From: Dasypus novemcinctus
Lineage: Eukaryota; Chordata; Mammalia; Cingulata; Dasypodidae
NCBI RefSeq assembly: GCF_030445035.2
Contig: NC_080702.1
Coordinates: 30,193,843-30,257,842, forward strand
DNA length: 64,000 nucleotides
Direction of reading: 5' to 3'
Translations under genes and position numbers: made by a program
Notes under the pieces: generated by a model
Told to the model about the DNA's origin: nothing
Databases searched by the model: none
Seen by the model: only the letters and a program-made list of their open reading frames with translations
Part shown: positions 10,225 to 22,207 of the stretch, piece after piece
Position numbering within the stretch: the stretch's first letter is position 1
Layout of the letters: each line of letters starts with the position of its first letter

Positions 10225-10450
10225 AAAGACATGGAAGAAATGGGTATATATTTACAATGGACTATTATTCAGCATAAAAAGAATGAAGTCCTCGTGTATA
10301 TGGGACCACGTGGATGACACTTGAAGACATCATTTAAGTCAAATAAGCCTGACACAAAGGGAAAATATTGCATGGTCTCACTGGTGTGAAATAATTAGAA
10401 TAAGCAAAGTTGTGGAGTCAGATTCTAAAATATAGGTTAGCAGGGGACAA
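10225..10450 (+). repeat. Old L1 ORF2 3'-end fragment
   Basis: The segment 'acaatggactattattcagcataaaaagaatgaagt...gaaaatattgcatggtctcactggtgtgaaa' follows the end of L1 ORF2 and the start of the 3' UTR. The same fragment is in copy B near 24,800-25,030. Confidence 0.75.
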
Positions 10451-10774
10451 ACTGGGGTAGAGAATGGGCAGTTAATGCCTAAAGTGCACAACATTTCTAT
10501 TGAAGTTGATCCTCAAGTTTTGGTATTGCATGAGAAGCCTCCATAGTTCCTGAAGTCCTGTCACATGCACTACTTCATTTAGCCCCCTCTGTCCTCGCTA
10601 AGTCAACGTCATCATCCCCATTTCGTGGTTGCCTAGGACCAGGCTTCTTTCCTGGTGAAGGTTGTGTGAGTGGAGTTTTCCACTCGTTCGTGACTTGGAT
10701 GCCTCCCTTCTACCCCAACTCTGGGTGATCAGAAAATTACCCATTCCCCAGCCATGATCTTTTTACATGTGGAT

Positions 10775-11796
10775 GTTACAGGCAGGTGAGGATGGTCAAC
10801 CAACACACCCAGGAACAGAGAGAGTCTACAGCTGCAAGCAGGAGAATCGCATCCGTCATGCATGTGGGATCTAAGCCCTCTCTCGACTTAGAGGTAGAGC
10901 GGACACCACCATCCCAGGACCCACGGGATGGGGAAATAAATGATGGATTAGAGTGGACTTACTGATATTCTACTATAGAGCTATTGTGACTCCAGCAATG
11001 GAAGAACTTGTATCAGTGATGTGGAGACAGTGGCCACGGGAGTTGTTGAAGGCAGGGAAAGGGAAGAAGAGATGTGATGGGGGGCCATTTTTGGGACTTG
11101 GAATTGTCCTGAATGATATTGCAGGGACAGACGCAGGACAATATATATCCGCCATAACTCACTAAATGGACTGGGGGAGAGTGTCAACTACAATGTAAAC
11201 TATAATCTGTGCTGTGTAGCAGTGCTCCAAAGTGCACTCACTAAATGCAATGAATGTGCCACACTGATGAAAGAAGTTGTTGATGTGGGATGAGTGGAGG
11301 TGGATGGGGAGTGGGGTATATGGGAACCTCATTATTTGTTTTTTAAGATTTAATTTTTATTTATTTCTCTACCCTTTCTCCCCATCTGCCCCGGTTGTCT
11401 GCCATCTGTGTCCATCCCCTGTGTGTTCTTCTGTGACCGCTTCTATCCTTATCAGCAGCACCGGGAATCTGTGTTTCTTTTTGTTGCGTCATCTTGTTGT
11501 GTCAGCTTTCCTTGTATGTGGCACCATTCCTGGGCAGGCTGCACTTTCTTTCGTGCTGGACGGCTCTCCTTTTGGGGAGCACTCCTTGTGCATGGGGCTC
11601 CCCTACAAGGGGGACCCCCCTGTGTGGCATGGCCCTTTTTGCCCGCATATCAGCACTGTGCATGTGTCAGCTCCACACGGGTCAAGAAGGCCTGGGGTTT
11701 GAACTGCGGACCTCCCATGTGGTAGGCAGATGCCCTATCCATTGGGCCAAGTCCGTTTCCCTCATATCTTTTAATGTAACATTTTGTGTGATCTAC
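10775..11796 (+). repeat. L1 3' UTR, older subfamily, split by a SINE
   Basis: This is sense-oriented 3' UTR of the same L1 lineage, diverged ('ggtcaaccaacacacccaggaacag' ... 'gggtatatgggaacctcat'), ending 'tcatatcttttaatgtaacatttt'. A reverse-oriented SINE interrupts it at 11,343-11,762. Copy B has the same arrangement, so both insertions predate the duplication. Confidence 0.85.
11343..11762 (-). repeat. DAS-type SINE (reverse)
   Basis: The A-rich tail appears as T-rich 'ttttaagatttaatttttatttattt' at the left; the tRNA-like head is at the right ('cattgggccaagtccgtttcc' reversed). The body matches the full copy at 31,882-32,250. The orthologous insertion is in copy B. Confidence 0.88.
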
Positions 11797-14700
11797 ATGA
11801 CCTCAATGATATGAAATAAGCAAGCTGCCTCAGAGAGCTAGAGACTGGAAGATAGGCTTACAGGAAATCAGGGGGTAGAGGAAGGATGTAAGCTTACATC
11901 TACATGGGCGAAATCTATGATAAGCTGGAGGTAAGTATGTGTACAAGGAAGGGATAAAATGGGGACACAGGGTTACATTTGGGTGGGGCTTTCCGGGTTT
12001 GAGGGTGGCTAGGGATGGGCGGATGGGTAATATTGTCCAAGAAATTGGGGGGAGGGTGGGGCAACTTACGAACATAGGAGATTGTCAGGTATTGGTTGAG
12101 AGTATAATGCTGAGAAAACCTTTTCAAAATATAATTAGGAAAGTTACCTGTTTAAGATACTCAAAGGGGATAATCTGATGTAGGACAGACTCTTAGGGAA
12201 TATCTGAATGCTCATTTTGCCAGAGTGGGTTATACCATTGGGTAGAGACCCATATAATGAGAGTGAAGGTAGACCCACATCCTGGGGAGGACTAATGCCA
12301 TCAAATAGAGGGAACTGTATCTCTCCAGAGAAAGGATGGCTCCCAGGGCATTAGGGCAGTTGAGCAAGTCAAGCCCTCAACACTATTGCCAGTATCTCTG
12401 AACATGGCTCCTCAAAAATGAAGATTGACTGTCACTGTGGGCCCTAAGGGGAGGGGGAAATAGATATTGAATACATGGAACCAACGTAACTGTGAGGGCA
12501 ATAGAAGTTTTTCACAAGAGTACAGAAGGATGGATATAAAACATGTAATATTACACCAAAAACATATAGGGGACAACAGTCTAATAATGTAGACTATAAT
12601 GTAAAACATAGGATAACTAAAAATTTAGAAAACTGTATAGCCTAAAGTATAAACCACAATGTAATCACAAATGTTACCTTTTTTGAAAGCTATTGTCTCA
12701 ATATCTGTACATCAGTTTCAGTAAATATGATATGAATAAGTTAAAAGATTATCACTGTGGAAGGGAAAAGGTTTTATAATGGATATGTGGGAGTACTGTA
12801 TATGGTATATATGAATTACTGTGATCTAGGGCTCTTGTGAAGAGAAGCTCAATAATTAGGAAAAAAGAAAAGAAAAAGATAGGATGTAGAATTTTTCCAA
12901 ATCAATATGTATTCTATATCTAACCTTTAAACTCATCACTATATTCCATTTTAGTATTAAGGGAACCTGGCATTATATTGGGCTTCACTTTTCAGGAAGT
13001 TTTGGATCACAGAATGGTTCAAAAATGGCAGCCGAGGAATACTGGTATGGGATGTTATTGACAGGGGACATATGGTTGACAGGGAGTTATACAGGGCATG
13101 TGTCCAGGGCGCATGGAAATGTTTGGATATACCCATAGTGGAAACAATTAAAAACAACAGCTTGGGGGGTGCTGGGTTCCTGGCCGGGGGGGGGGGGGCT
13201 CTGTCGTGGTCCCTGGGGGAGCAGCAGCAGTCCCCCGGGTGCAACGGGAAGGACCAGGAAGCAATGAGGATCCAACAGTGAGAGCATGATACTAATGACT
13301 ATGTTTGTGAGCCTATACACCTGAAATAAGAACAAGGCCTAGAGCAGCACTGTGCCTAAGGGTTCCCTCCTGACAGCCTCCATGTTACTCAAATGTGGCC
13401 AGTCTCGAAGCCAAACTCAGCATGTAAATGCACTGCCTTCCCCCCAGCGTGGGACATGACACCTGGGGATGAGCCTCCCTGGCACCGAGGGATCACTACT
13501 AAGTACCAGCTGATGACATAGCTAGAAAATGACCTTGAATGAAAGGTTGAACGCGGACCAGCAGAATATCCCTGTCTACATATAATAACAGGATTTAAAA
13601 ATGCTGTTTGACCTAAAGTAAGGGGGAAATGGAAAGGACAAATGAATTTATATGGTTATGAGTCTCTAAAAAAGAGTCTGGAGGTTGTCAGAAGGATTGC
13701 CCTTATGCACACCTGAACAGAGTCTCAGAGACAGATAAAGTAGATACAACCCCAGGTATTGGTTCTTTTGAGGGCAAAAGAGACCCACAGGTTTTATGGT
13801 CATGGCAGATGGAGTTCACTGCCATGTCAGTTGGCCCTTCTTTGGAGTTGGTGTTTCTGCGTGGTGGAGCTGGATTCAGATGGGATCTCTTTTCACAAGA
13901 CTTTCATGCTACTTTACTGGAATTGTTGTTGGTGCTGGGGTTTAAGATATATTTAGGGGAGGCATTTTTGGGACTTGGAGTTGTCCTGGGTGGTGCTTCA
14001 TGGACAACTACGGGACATTGTAGATCCCCCCAGGGCCCACTGGATGGAACGTGGGAGAGTGTGGGCTATGATGTGGACCATTGACTATGGGGTGCAGCGA
14101 TGCCCAGAGATGTACTTACCAGGTGCAATGGATGTGTCATGATGATGGGAGAGAGTGTTGCTGTGGGGGGATTGGAGGGTGGGGGCGGTGGGGTTGAAAG
14201 GGACTTCATATTTTTTGAATGTAATATTTTTTAAAAAAATTAATAAAAAATTAAAAATAAAAAAAAGATATATCTAGGGGATTTGAATCTCTGGACTGAC
14301 AATATGATAGCCAGGCCCTGAGCCTCAACAGACTTCAGCTCCTACACTCTGGTTTATTGGACTTAACCCACTCAGCTAACATGGCATTGAAGAGTGTCAA
14401 CCACCACACCATGGAGCCTAGAGTGCCTGCAACTGAAAGCAGGAGGATTGCATCCAATATCCATGTGGAATCTAAACCCCCTCTTGACATAGATGTGGAA
14501 TGGACACAACCAAGCCAAGGTCCACAGGAAGGAGGAATACAGTAAGGATTAGAGTGGACTTAATGATATTCTATTCACGAACTGCGGTTAATAATCGAGA
14601 AAATGTGGCATTGGTGTGGAAAAAGTGGCCATGGTAGCTGCTGGGTGCGGGGAATGGGAGGAAAAGATGAGATGTGGAGGCATTTTCGGCACTTGGAGTT

Positions 14701-14985
14701 GTCCTGGGTGGTGCTGCAGGGACAATTGCCGGACATTGTATGTCCTCCCATGGCCCACTGGATGGAACGTGGGAGAGTGTGGGCTATGGTGTGGACCATT
14801 GGCCATGGGGTGCAGCGATGCCCAGATATGTACTTACCAGATGCAATGGATGTGTCATGATGATGGGGGAGAGTGTTACTGTAGGCGGAGCGGTGGGGTG
14901 GCGGTGGCGGGGGTGAATGGGGACCTCATATTTTTTGAATGTAATATTTAAAAAAAAAAGAATAAATAAAATAAAAAAAAGTAAT
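11797..14985 (+). repeat. 5'-truncated L1 (ORF2 end plus full 3' UTR), only in copy A
   Basis: It begins inside the last part of L1 ORF2 ('catgacctcaatgatatgaaataag', the mirror of ~47,330) and runs through the ~2.9-kb 3' UTR to an A-rich tail at ~14,950-14,985. Copy B has uninterrupted sequence at the matching place (~26,370), so it inserted after the duplication. It is itself split by a nested L1 at 13,960. Confidence 0.9.
13960..14264 (+). repeat. 305-bp L1 3'-tail insertion nested in the L1 above
   Basis: It is flanked by aagatatatttagggg (13,944-13,959) and aagatatatctagggg (14,265-14,280), a 16-bp target duplication with one mismatch. The insert starts 'aggcatttttgggacttggag' and ends in an A-rich tail. 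After it the host L1 resumes at exactly the base where it stopped. Confidence 0.93.
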
Positions 14986-15018
14986 AATAAAAAAATTCAA
15001 AAAAAATTATCCAGTTAC

Positions 15019-15147
15019 CATTGCACTGCTCGAACATCCACTGTGAGTCGAAGATTTCCTCCCCAGATGTGGGACTATATCCACGATCGCAGGTACAGTG
15101 AGTGCTGTTGACACAGTGACCGTTCAGGGGACACTGAGTACAGATAC
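15019..15147 (-). CDS. ADGRE EGF module 1 exon, copy A (intact, phase 1-1)
   Basis: A 129-bp exon with acceptor ctcctcctgcag and donor G|gtaact. It reads a short EGF module with CPLNGHCVNSTHCTC, the Cys spacing of the first EGF of ADGRE2/3/CD97. There is no stop and both junctions are phase 1, so it can join in frame after EGF2 of copy B. It differs from copy B by a handful of substitutions, e.g. ICTQCP against TCALCP. Its partner exons in copy A have lost their donors. It is either a third usable EGF exon of one gene or the remnant of a second gene. Confidence 0.8.
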
Positions 15148-15236
15148 CTGCAGGAGGAGAGAAGCAGGTGATCGTCAGCTGGGCAGGGGACTCCCTTATC
15201 GTTTGTTTAGGCTCCCAGGACATCAGAAGATGAAGA

Positions 15237-16045
15237 TGCTGCTCTAGCTTGAACTGTGTCCCTCAAAAGGTCATGTTCAGGTTCTGACCTCCCCTGAGTG
15301 TGATCTTATTTGGAAGGAGGCGAGGCAGGAGGGATTAGGGACCTAAGGAGGAAGGGGGCAGAAGACCCAATAAGCCTGGTAGGAGAAACTGAGGAAAGGC
15401 ACGCTGGCTAGCATGAGCCTGCTGGGTCACCCAGGCAAGCTGGGAAGGGGCAGCTTGCAAGCCCCCACACCCAAAGGCTGCATTTTCAGAAGGCAGCCAG
15501 CAAGGAGGGGTGGGCAAGGGGGGCTTCACACCCACCCAGATTTCAGGTTCCCCCTTGCTCATGGAGAGCGACCTCACGCCTCGTGACAGTGACCAGAAGC
15601 TCCTCACTGCTGGTCAGCACACCAGGCCCTGCAGAGGTCATGGGCAGCAGGCAGTGGACAGCACCCCACAGCCCTGGAGCCCGTGCCCTGAGCCCCTGCT
15701 TATCAGCGCAGACCCTGGAGTCCTGTGCCCCCATAAATAGGGGAGCCCAGGGTGGGACTTCGCATTTTCTCCCTTGAAAGTGCCCATGTCCATGCCTCAG
15801 GGATGTGTCTTCTGTTCTCTTGCTCTACCCCCATAAATCCTCTGCCTGTTTCACTTGTCTGTGGCTCGTGCTTGAATTCCTTCTCGGGAAGAAGTCAGAA
15901 CCTGGACATGGTGTCTGATCACAGAGCGTCTTACAGGTGGAGTTAGTTAAATTAGGAGGGGCCAAGCTGGGTCAGGCTGGGTCCAGTCCGACATAACTGG
16001 TGTCCTCATAAGAAGGGGGAAGAGACACTGTCGGATGGATACTGT
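15237..16045. repeat. MLT1-like LTR fragment split by a class I-type solo LTR
   Basis: The outer part reads 'gaactgtgtccctcaaaaggtcatgttcag...gtgatcttatttggaagg' and resumes as 'tggagttagttaaattaggaggggcc...taactggtgtcctcataagaag', the typical MaLR (MLT1) order. The ~615-bp insert (about 15,319-15,935) has a TATA-like 'cataaataggggagccc', a poly-A-like 'cataaatcctctgcctgtttc' and ends near 'cgtcttaca', as in an ERV1 solo LTR. Its exact ends are uncertain. Copy B has the same nest. Confidence 0.6.
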
Positions 16046-16104
16046 GTTCCTGGATTTCCTCTAGGTTGTTGGCTATGGTGCAGAAGTGAATTTCAAGGCA
16101 GCCG

Positions 16105-16475
16105 GGTGAGTTAGGCCAGTAATTTATTCAGGTTCGGAAGAAAGAGAAATGTGAGAAAATAACAGATCAGGAATCCCAGGTAGAGAGGAAAGGGCTGAAC
16201 AGGGATGAAGAGAGTTGATTTATAGGCTAGGATTTCCGCTTACAGGTTGTAAATCCCCAGGTTTGCGTGTGTAGTGATGCAAGTGGAGGAGAAGGCAGAC
16301 AGAGTTTGGGTCAGAGGAGATAGAGCTCATTCAGGCCTTGCGCCTGGGTTTTGACATGTTGATTATCCCACCCCTTTGATAATGGCAGTGGAGGGGTTCC
16401 AGCTGTTTATTGCTTCGATTGCTTATTTTCCCCGTCAATCTCCCAGGAGGGCCCAATGATATATAATATAGCCAT
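16105..16475. repeat. Dispersed repeat X, copy A
   Basis: The segment 'gtgagttaggccagtaatttattcagg ... attgcttattttccccgtcaatctcccagg' recurs in copy B and again, independently, at ~59,925-60,335. It therefore behaves as an interspersed repeat, possibly an LTR in reverse. I do not recognise the family. Confidence 0.6.
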
Positions 16476-16568
16476 GAACCTTAATAAAACCCGAAAACTG
16501 TCAGATTTTTCTTGGTCCAAACTCTCCCTGGCATTTGGCTTTGGAAGGGTCAGAGCCTGAGCACTTAA

Positions 16569-16619
16569 ATTCAGCTTTATGAGCCATGGTTCCTAACAAA
16601 CTGAGCAGGAAGAGGAGCC
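16569..16619 (-). pseudogene. ADGRE signal-peptide exon (exon 2), copy A, donor site lost
   Basis: The 51-bp exon has an intact acceptor (cttctcttttccag) and encodes LLFLLSLLGTMAHKAE, the hydrophobic core and end of the signal peptide. In copy B the donor is GAAG|gtaagt; here it is GAATttaagt, so both the last exon base and the donor G are changed. The exon cannot be used with its normal donor. No separate start exon was found for copy A. Confidence 0.85.
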
Positions 16620-16689
16620 CTGGAAAAGAGAAGCAAAAAGGAGAGACATGAAACTATCAAGGAATGATGCCAGAAGATCCCCCAAGGAC

Positions 16690-16985
16690 TGTGTATCAGT
16701 TATCTATCACCGTGTAACAAACAACCACAAAATGAAGCAGCTTAAAACAATGACCACACATGTTACTATCTCTCCTGGTTTCTGGGAAGAGCTCAGCTGG
16801 GCAGTTCTGGTCCCCTGAGGATGCAGTCGGAGAGCGACGAGGGCTGGACCTGCTGGGGCCTGGCTGGGCATCTCCCGCTTCAAGTAATCTCAGGACTTCT
16901 CTGGCTGTGCCACTTGGTCATCCTCCTAGAACAGCGGCCTCAGTGGAGCTGCTTCCATGGCACTTCAGAGTTCTAACCCTGAGTG
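16690..16985. repeat. Ancient interspersed repeat, family not assigned
   Basis: The segment opens 'cagttatctatcaccgtgtaacaaacaaccac' and reads 'cagcttaaaacaatgaccac', a theme common to old mammalian repeats. The same block is at 28,095-28,390 in copy B. I cannot tell DNA transposon from LTR. Confidence 0.45.
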
Positions 16986-17009
16986 TTCCAGCCAAAAGTG
17001 CAGACTTCC

Positions 17010-18130
17010 ACCACATTTTCTCTTTTTACTAGATTTTTAAAGAATGTGTTTTATTTTACTAGATTTTTAAAAATTATGGTTAAAAATATAAAATTTGCCA
17101 GTGGTATTAATTATATTGACAAAGTTGTGCTGCCATCAAACCACTACCTATTTACAAAACTGTCATTGCTCCAAGCAGAAGCTCTATATGCATTGAGTAA
17201 GTCCCTATTCCTAGTCTGTCTCTATGCATTTTCCTATTCTAGATATTTCATATAAGTGAGATTATATAGTATTTGCCGTCTTGTGTCTGGCTTCTTTCAC
17301 TGAGCGAATGTCTTCCTGGTTCATGCATGATGTAACGTGGATAGGAACTTCACTTCTTCTTAGGACTGAATAACATTCCATTGGGTGGATAGACCACATT
17401 AAAAAAAGCACGTTTTATATGTATTAAATAATGGTATTGATTCAGCATTTAAGGTTGAGTTTACCCTTTGAGCATCACATTGTGTGTACCTTGTCTTTTA
17501 GCAATTAATTTATTTTAATTGAGGTAATATATACATAACAAAAATCACATTAACCATTTTAACTGGATAATTCTTAGATATTATGGACATTGACAATATC
17601 GTGTAACTTTCATCATTATCTATTTCCAAACAGCTTTCATCACCCCAAACTGAAACTAGTATGTCTTTAGCAATTACTCCCCTTTCCCCTCTCCCACCCA
17701 CTGGTAACTACTATTCCACTATTCTACTTCTATCTATGCATTTGCTTATTCCAAGTATTTCATTTAAGAGAAATCATAGAGGGTTGGTCTTTTTGTGTCT
17801 GTCTTATTTCACCCAACATAATATCTTGAAGGTTCGTCCGTGTTGTAGCATGTGCCGGCACTTCATTCCTTTTTAAGATTGAACAATATTCCATTGAATG
17901 GATATGCCACATTTTGTTTATCCATTCATCTGCCAATGAACACTTGGGTTGCTTCCACCTTTTGGCTACTCTGAGTTACGCCACTAGGAACGTGGGTGTA
18001 TGGATACCTGTCCGAATCCCCACATTCAATAATTTTAGGTATATAGAGAGACCATATTTTTTTGTCCATTTGTTCATTGATGAACATTTGGATTTTTCTG
18101 CCTTTTGGCTCTTCACCATATTCTCTTGGT
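17010..18130 (-). repeat. Old L1 3'-end fragments (reverse)
   Basis: Two consecutive blocks read 'gtggttaaaaatataaaatttgcca ... gatattTcatataagtgag' and 'attgaggtaatatatacataacaaaaatc ... ccattgaatggatatgccac', both typical of the reverse complement of L1M 3' ends. Copy B carries 33 extra bases after 'aaatttgcca' (28,503-28,535) that are missing here. Confidence 0.7.
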
Positions 18131-18304
18131 TACAAGTGAGTCACAAGCCCACCCAGAGTCAAGTGGAGAAGAATTAGATTCTGCCTCCAGTTGGAGGAGA
18201 GGCAAGCCTCTAGAAACATGTCTTGGATGGGAGATAACGTTGTATCCTGTTTGGAAAATACAGCCTGTATTTTACAGCTCAGGCTTGTGGCTGGTCTTGC
18301 CTTC

Positions 18305-18885
18305 TGTAGCAGTTGATACTATTGATGAATCCCCAAAAGAAATATTCGATTATGTTTATTAACTGGTCTTTTTCTCTGGGCATATTAAATTATATTGTAT
18401 TCATAGTTTACTTGATTCCCTTGAGCCAGTAGGGTGTTGAGTCCTCACCCCTTGGTGGGTGGGGACTCACAGATAAAAGGCATGGCAAAGGAGAGAACTG
18501 AGGGCTTTTAATGTTGGAGTTTTGATGTTTGGAGTTTGATGCTGAAGTCTTAAGCTAGAGCCCCAGGAAGTAAGCACACAGAGGAAAGAAAAGCCAGCCC
18601 TGGAAAGGGAGGAACCCTGAGCCCGGAAAGAAACAAGTCCTGGGAAGAGAGGAACGCTGAGCCCAGAGAGAGGCAAGACTCTGGAAGGGAGGAACCCAGG
18701 AAGCCTGAACCCTGGCAGATGTTGGCAGCCATCTTGCTCCAACTTGTGAAAATAGACTTTGGTGAGGGAAGTGACTTACGCTCATGGCCTAGTATCTGCA
18801 AGCGCCTACCCCAAATAAATACCCTTTATAAAAGCCAACAGGCTTTTGGTATTTTGCATCAGCACCCCTTTGTCTGACTAATAGA
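18305..18885 (+). repeat. Solo LTR, family 'cagtttgatattattgatgaa', copy A
   Basis: It starts tgtagcagttgatactattgat, has 'caaataaataccctttataaaagcc' before the end and closes ctgactaata. In copy B the same LTR is split by a 204-bp retrocopy. Confidence 0.75.
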
Positions 18886-19014
18886 CTTTCCCAACTTCAT
18901 TCAGCTCCCTCAAAGGTCCAAAGTTGCTGGGTACAAGGATGAATTCTCTTCTCTCCCTTTTCTAGTAAATCTTCCTCCACTCCGATCTCTAGTTCTCTTC
19001 TTGCCTTGTGTTAC

Positions 19015-19120
19015 ATGTTAAATTGTATCTCCCAAAAACGGTATTTGAAGCCCTAAGCCCTGGTAACTTAGTATGTGACCTTATTTGGAAATACGATCTT
19101 TGCAGATGAAATTAGTTGGT
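19015..19120 (+). repeat. MLT1-like fragment
   Basis: 'aaattgtatctcccaaaaacggtatttgaag...gtatgtgaccttatttggaaatacgatctttgcag' is the diagnostic opening of MaLR MLT1 LTRs. It is also in copy B near 30,640-30,740. Confidence 0.75.
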
Positions 19121-20536
19121 TCCCTGGTGTGGGTTGACTATCCCCACCTCCCTGTTAGCTGACCTGGGTAAGTCCAACAAAAGGTGTTAACCTTTTATCT
19201 GCTGAATTGTGAAGAGACCTTTCTGTTCCTTGGACAGATGCCAGGTGGGCAGGAGTGTCCTGGGCAATGATTATTTGCCAATAGTGTAGCAATAGCTCAG
19301 TATGAAAACCAATGTGGCTTTTTGGTGTGTGTTGTTGAAGGTTTCGTTGCCTCATTTATAACCCGTTTACTGCCCAGAAAGTGATCCCTGATCATGGAAG
19401 GGACTTTGTTCACCAAGTGAGGTGTTGGTGCAGATGAAGCTGGGCTAGTTTGGTGGAGCTGTGACAAAGTTCAATGCCTGTGCATGATATGAGGGTGGGG
19501 TTGGAAGGAAAGAGATTAGGCTGAGGCTGAAAGGGTGAGGCACTTAGGGAGGGTTGTCATGGCTGCCTGAGGGAGGCTCTGGAGGGAGAGAGAGGTAGGT
19601 GTCTGGGAAGCAAGCCTTGAAGGAGATGGGGATTTTTAGAGTCAAATGAGGCTTGCCCCTGTGACTGTAGCCACTCCTTCATCCTCCTATGTCCCTGGTG
19701 GTAATGCTTGGTGATGGCCTTGGGAGAGGATTTCCTTTGTGGGAATTGGGCAAAGTTCTGAGCCTTATCTCAACTCCTATTGGAAATTGAGCTGTTACTA
19801 CATGTTGGGCACTGTCCTCAGAATTTTATACTCTTTAACTTACTTGTGCTTGGAACAACTTTAGGAGGTAAATTCTCTTAGCATCATTCTCATTTTGCAG
19901 ATTAAGAAACAGAGGCACACATATGATCTGGCACTCACTCTACTGGGAATGTATCTAGAAGAACTGAAAACAGTGATATGAACAACATCTGCACACCAAT
20001 GTTCATAGCAGCATTGTTGACAGTTGCCAAAAGATGGAAACAACCCAAGTGTCCACCAATGGATGAATGCATAAACAAAATGTGGTATATACATATGATG
20101 GAATAGTATTCATCTGTGAGGAGAAATGAAACTGGGACACATATGATAATATGGATGAACCTTGAAGACATTATGCTGAGTGAAATAAGCCAGACACAGA
20201 ATGATAAATATTGTAGGGTCTCACTAATATGAACTAAATAGGAAGAATAAACACATGGAGTTGGAATGTAGGTTACTAGGAGATAAAATGAGTGGTGAAA
20301 AGGGGTACTGATGCTTAATGTATGTAGAAGTTTTAATGAGCTTGACTGTAAAAGCATGGAGATGGATAGAGTTGATGATAAAACATTATAATGAGTACCA
20401 GGTAGTTTATAAATGGGATTGTGGCTGAAAGGGACAGCCTAGGGATGTAAATGTCAACTGAAAGAAAGCTAGAAAATAATCTAGGGACTGAATAGCATAG
20501 TGAACCTGGAGGTGGATGAAGATTGTGCTTAATAGT

Positions 20537-21160
20537 TGTGGCAGTTTGATATTATTGATGAATTCCCAAAAGAAATACTGATTATGTTTGTAAACTGGTC
20601 TGTTCCTCTGGGTTTGTGATACCCCTTGATAGTATTAAATTCAGATGTTTCACTTTTACTTGATTAAATTAATATTAGGGCTTTGATTCAACCACGTCAG
20701 TAGGACATTGTGTGCCTGCCCCCTTGGTGAGGTGAGTGGACACTCACACAGAAATACATGGAGAAGGAGAACACAGAAAATATTACTTTTGGACGCCAGA
20801 GCCCTGAGGAGAGAGCCAAGCCCATTCACCTGATAGTTTGTAGCTGAAGAGACCAGAGCCCTGAACAGCTGAGTGATCCCAGAAAGAAAGAAGCCCTGGG
20901 AAGAGAGACAAGCCTTATACTAGCCTAGCTGAGAATGAAAGGTGCTGGGACCACGGAGCCTTAGGAGGAAGAGGAAGGCTGAACCCTCACAGATGTCAGC
21001 AGCCATCTTGCTCCAACACGTGGCAATAGGCTTTGGTGAGGGAAGTAACTTAGGCTTTATGACCTTGTGACTGTAGGCTTCTTCCCCAAATAAATACCTT
21101 TTATAAATGTCAACAGATTTCCGGTACTATGCATCAGCACCTCCTTGGATGACTCATACA
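20537..21160 (+). repeat. Solo LTR with 5-bp target duplication
   Basis: It begins TGTGGCAGTTTG and ends in aca. It is flanked by atagt at 20,532-20,536 and atagt at 21,161-21,165. The AATAAA (ccaaataaatacc) lies ~70 bp before the end. The 5-bp duplication fits ERVL/MaLR-like elements. Confidence 0.83.
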
Positions 21161-21461
21161 ATAGTACAAATACAAGAGTGTTCTTTTAGAAACTAGAACA
21201 AATGCCCATCACTTTTATAGTGTGGTAAGAATATGGAGATGCATGGGAAACATACAACTAATGTAACTCATGGACAATAGTTCAAAGCAATATTGTAATA
21301 TTCTTCCATCAATGTCAAAGAAGCTACTAATAGGGGGTTACGGAAAAAAATATACCAGTGAAGACCATAATTAGCGGTAATAGTCTGATTACGTTCTCTC
21401 ATAACCTGTAACAAATGTTCCACAACAATGTAAGGTGTTGGTGGAAGGGTGTTGTACGGTG

Positions 21462-22061
21462 TGTCAGTCAGCCAAAGGGGTGTTGATGCAAAATACCAGA
21501 AATATGTTGTCTTTTATAAACCGTATTTATTTGGGGTAGAAACTTACAGTCACAAGACGGTAAAGAATGAGTTACTTCCCTCACCAAAGTCCATTGCCAA
21601 GTGTTGGAGCAAGATGGCTGCTGGCCTCTGCCAGGGTTTAGTTTTCTCTTCCTTTTAGGACTCCATGGTCCCAGCTTCTTCCAATCTCAGCTGCAGGCTG
21701 GCATATGGCTCATCCCTCTTCCCAGGGCTCATCTCTTTCTAGGCTCAGTTGCTCTGTGGTCTCCACAAGGCAAGCTGTAAACTCTTAGCTGAATGGCATG
21801 GCTCTCTCCCTGGGGCTCCAGCATCAAAACTAAGTTCTTTCCTCTGCCCTGTTGCTTTCTCTGTGAGTCTCCACCCACCAAGGGGGTGGGGGCTCAAAGT
21901 CCTACTCACAAGGCTGAATCAAAGCCCTCATCTTAATTTAATCAAGTAAAAGTGAAACCTCCCAATTTAATACAATCAAAGGGTATCATGCCCATAGGAA
22001 CAGACAAGTTTACAAACATAATATCTCTTTTGGAATTCATCAATAATATCAGCCTGCCACA
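21462..22061 (-). repeat. Solo LTR of the same family, reverse orientation
   Basis: On plus it opens 'tgtcagtcagccaaaggggtg' and ends 'gcctgccaca'. The flanks tacgg and tatgg are a plausible 5-bp duplication with one change. It faces the LTR at 20,537 across ~300 bp, so the pair is an inverted repeat with ~600-bp arms. Confidence 0.78.
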
Positions 22062-22207
22062 TATGGGAATACTGTACATTATGCATGATTGCTCTGTGAG
22101 TTCACAACTTCTCTAAAAGAAAAGAAACAGAGGTACGGAGAGGTTCAGTCACTAGCCCTATTCCCCAGAGCTAGTCAGTAGCAGAGCTGAGATTAAAAAC
22201 CAACCTG

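Larger units (their letters stand above)
19925..22130 (+). repeat. Old L1 (ORF2 end + 3' UTR) split by two opposed solo LTRs, copy A
   Basis: The L1 reads from 'agaagaactgaaaacagtgat' and 'ccaatggatgaatgcataaac' through 'gagtgaaataagccagacac' to a 3' UTR. It resumes after the first LTR at 21,166 and after the second at 22,062, ending 'attgctctgtgagttcacaacttctctaaaag'. So one L1 served as target for both LTR insertions. The same structure is in copy B (31,555-34,140). Confidence 0.8.
8911..22207. repeat. Segmental duplication, copy A (ADGRE exons 2-4 block)
   Basis: It matches copy B (23,497-34,220) in the same order and orientation: EGF2 exon, homopyrimidine tract, L1 with SINE, EGF1 exon, MLT1-like element with nested LTR, signal-peptide exon, old L1, solo LTRs and a second L1 with two LTRs. 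Identity by eye is high (mostly single-base differences). Similarity starts at 'gataggctca' (~8,911) and ends near 'gagctgagatta' (~22,207). The offset is ~11.4 kb right of the EGF1 exon and ~14.6 kb left of it, because copy A carries an extra 3.2-kb L1. Confidence 0.93.
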
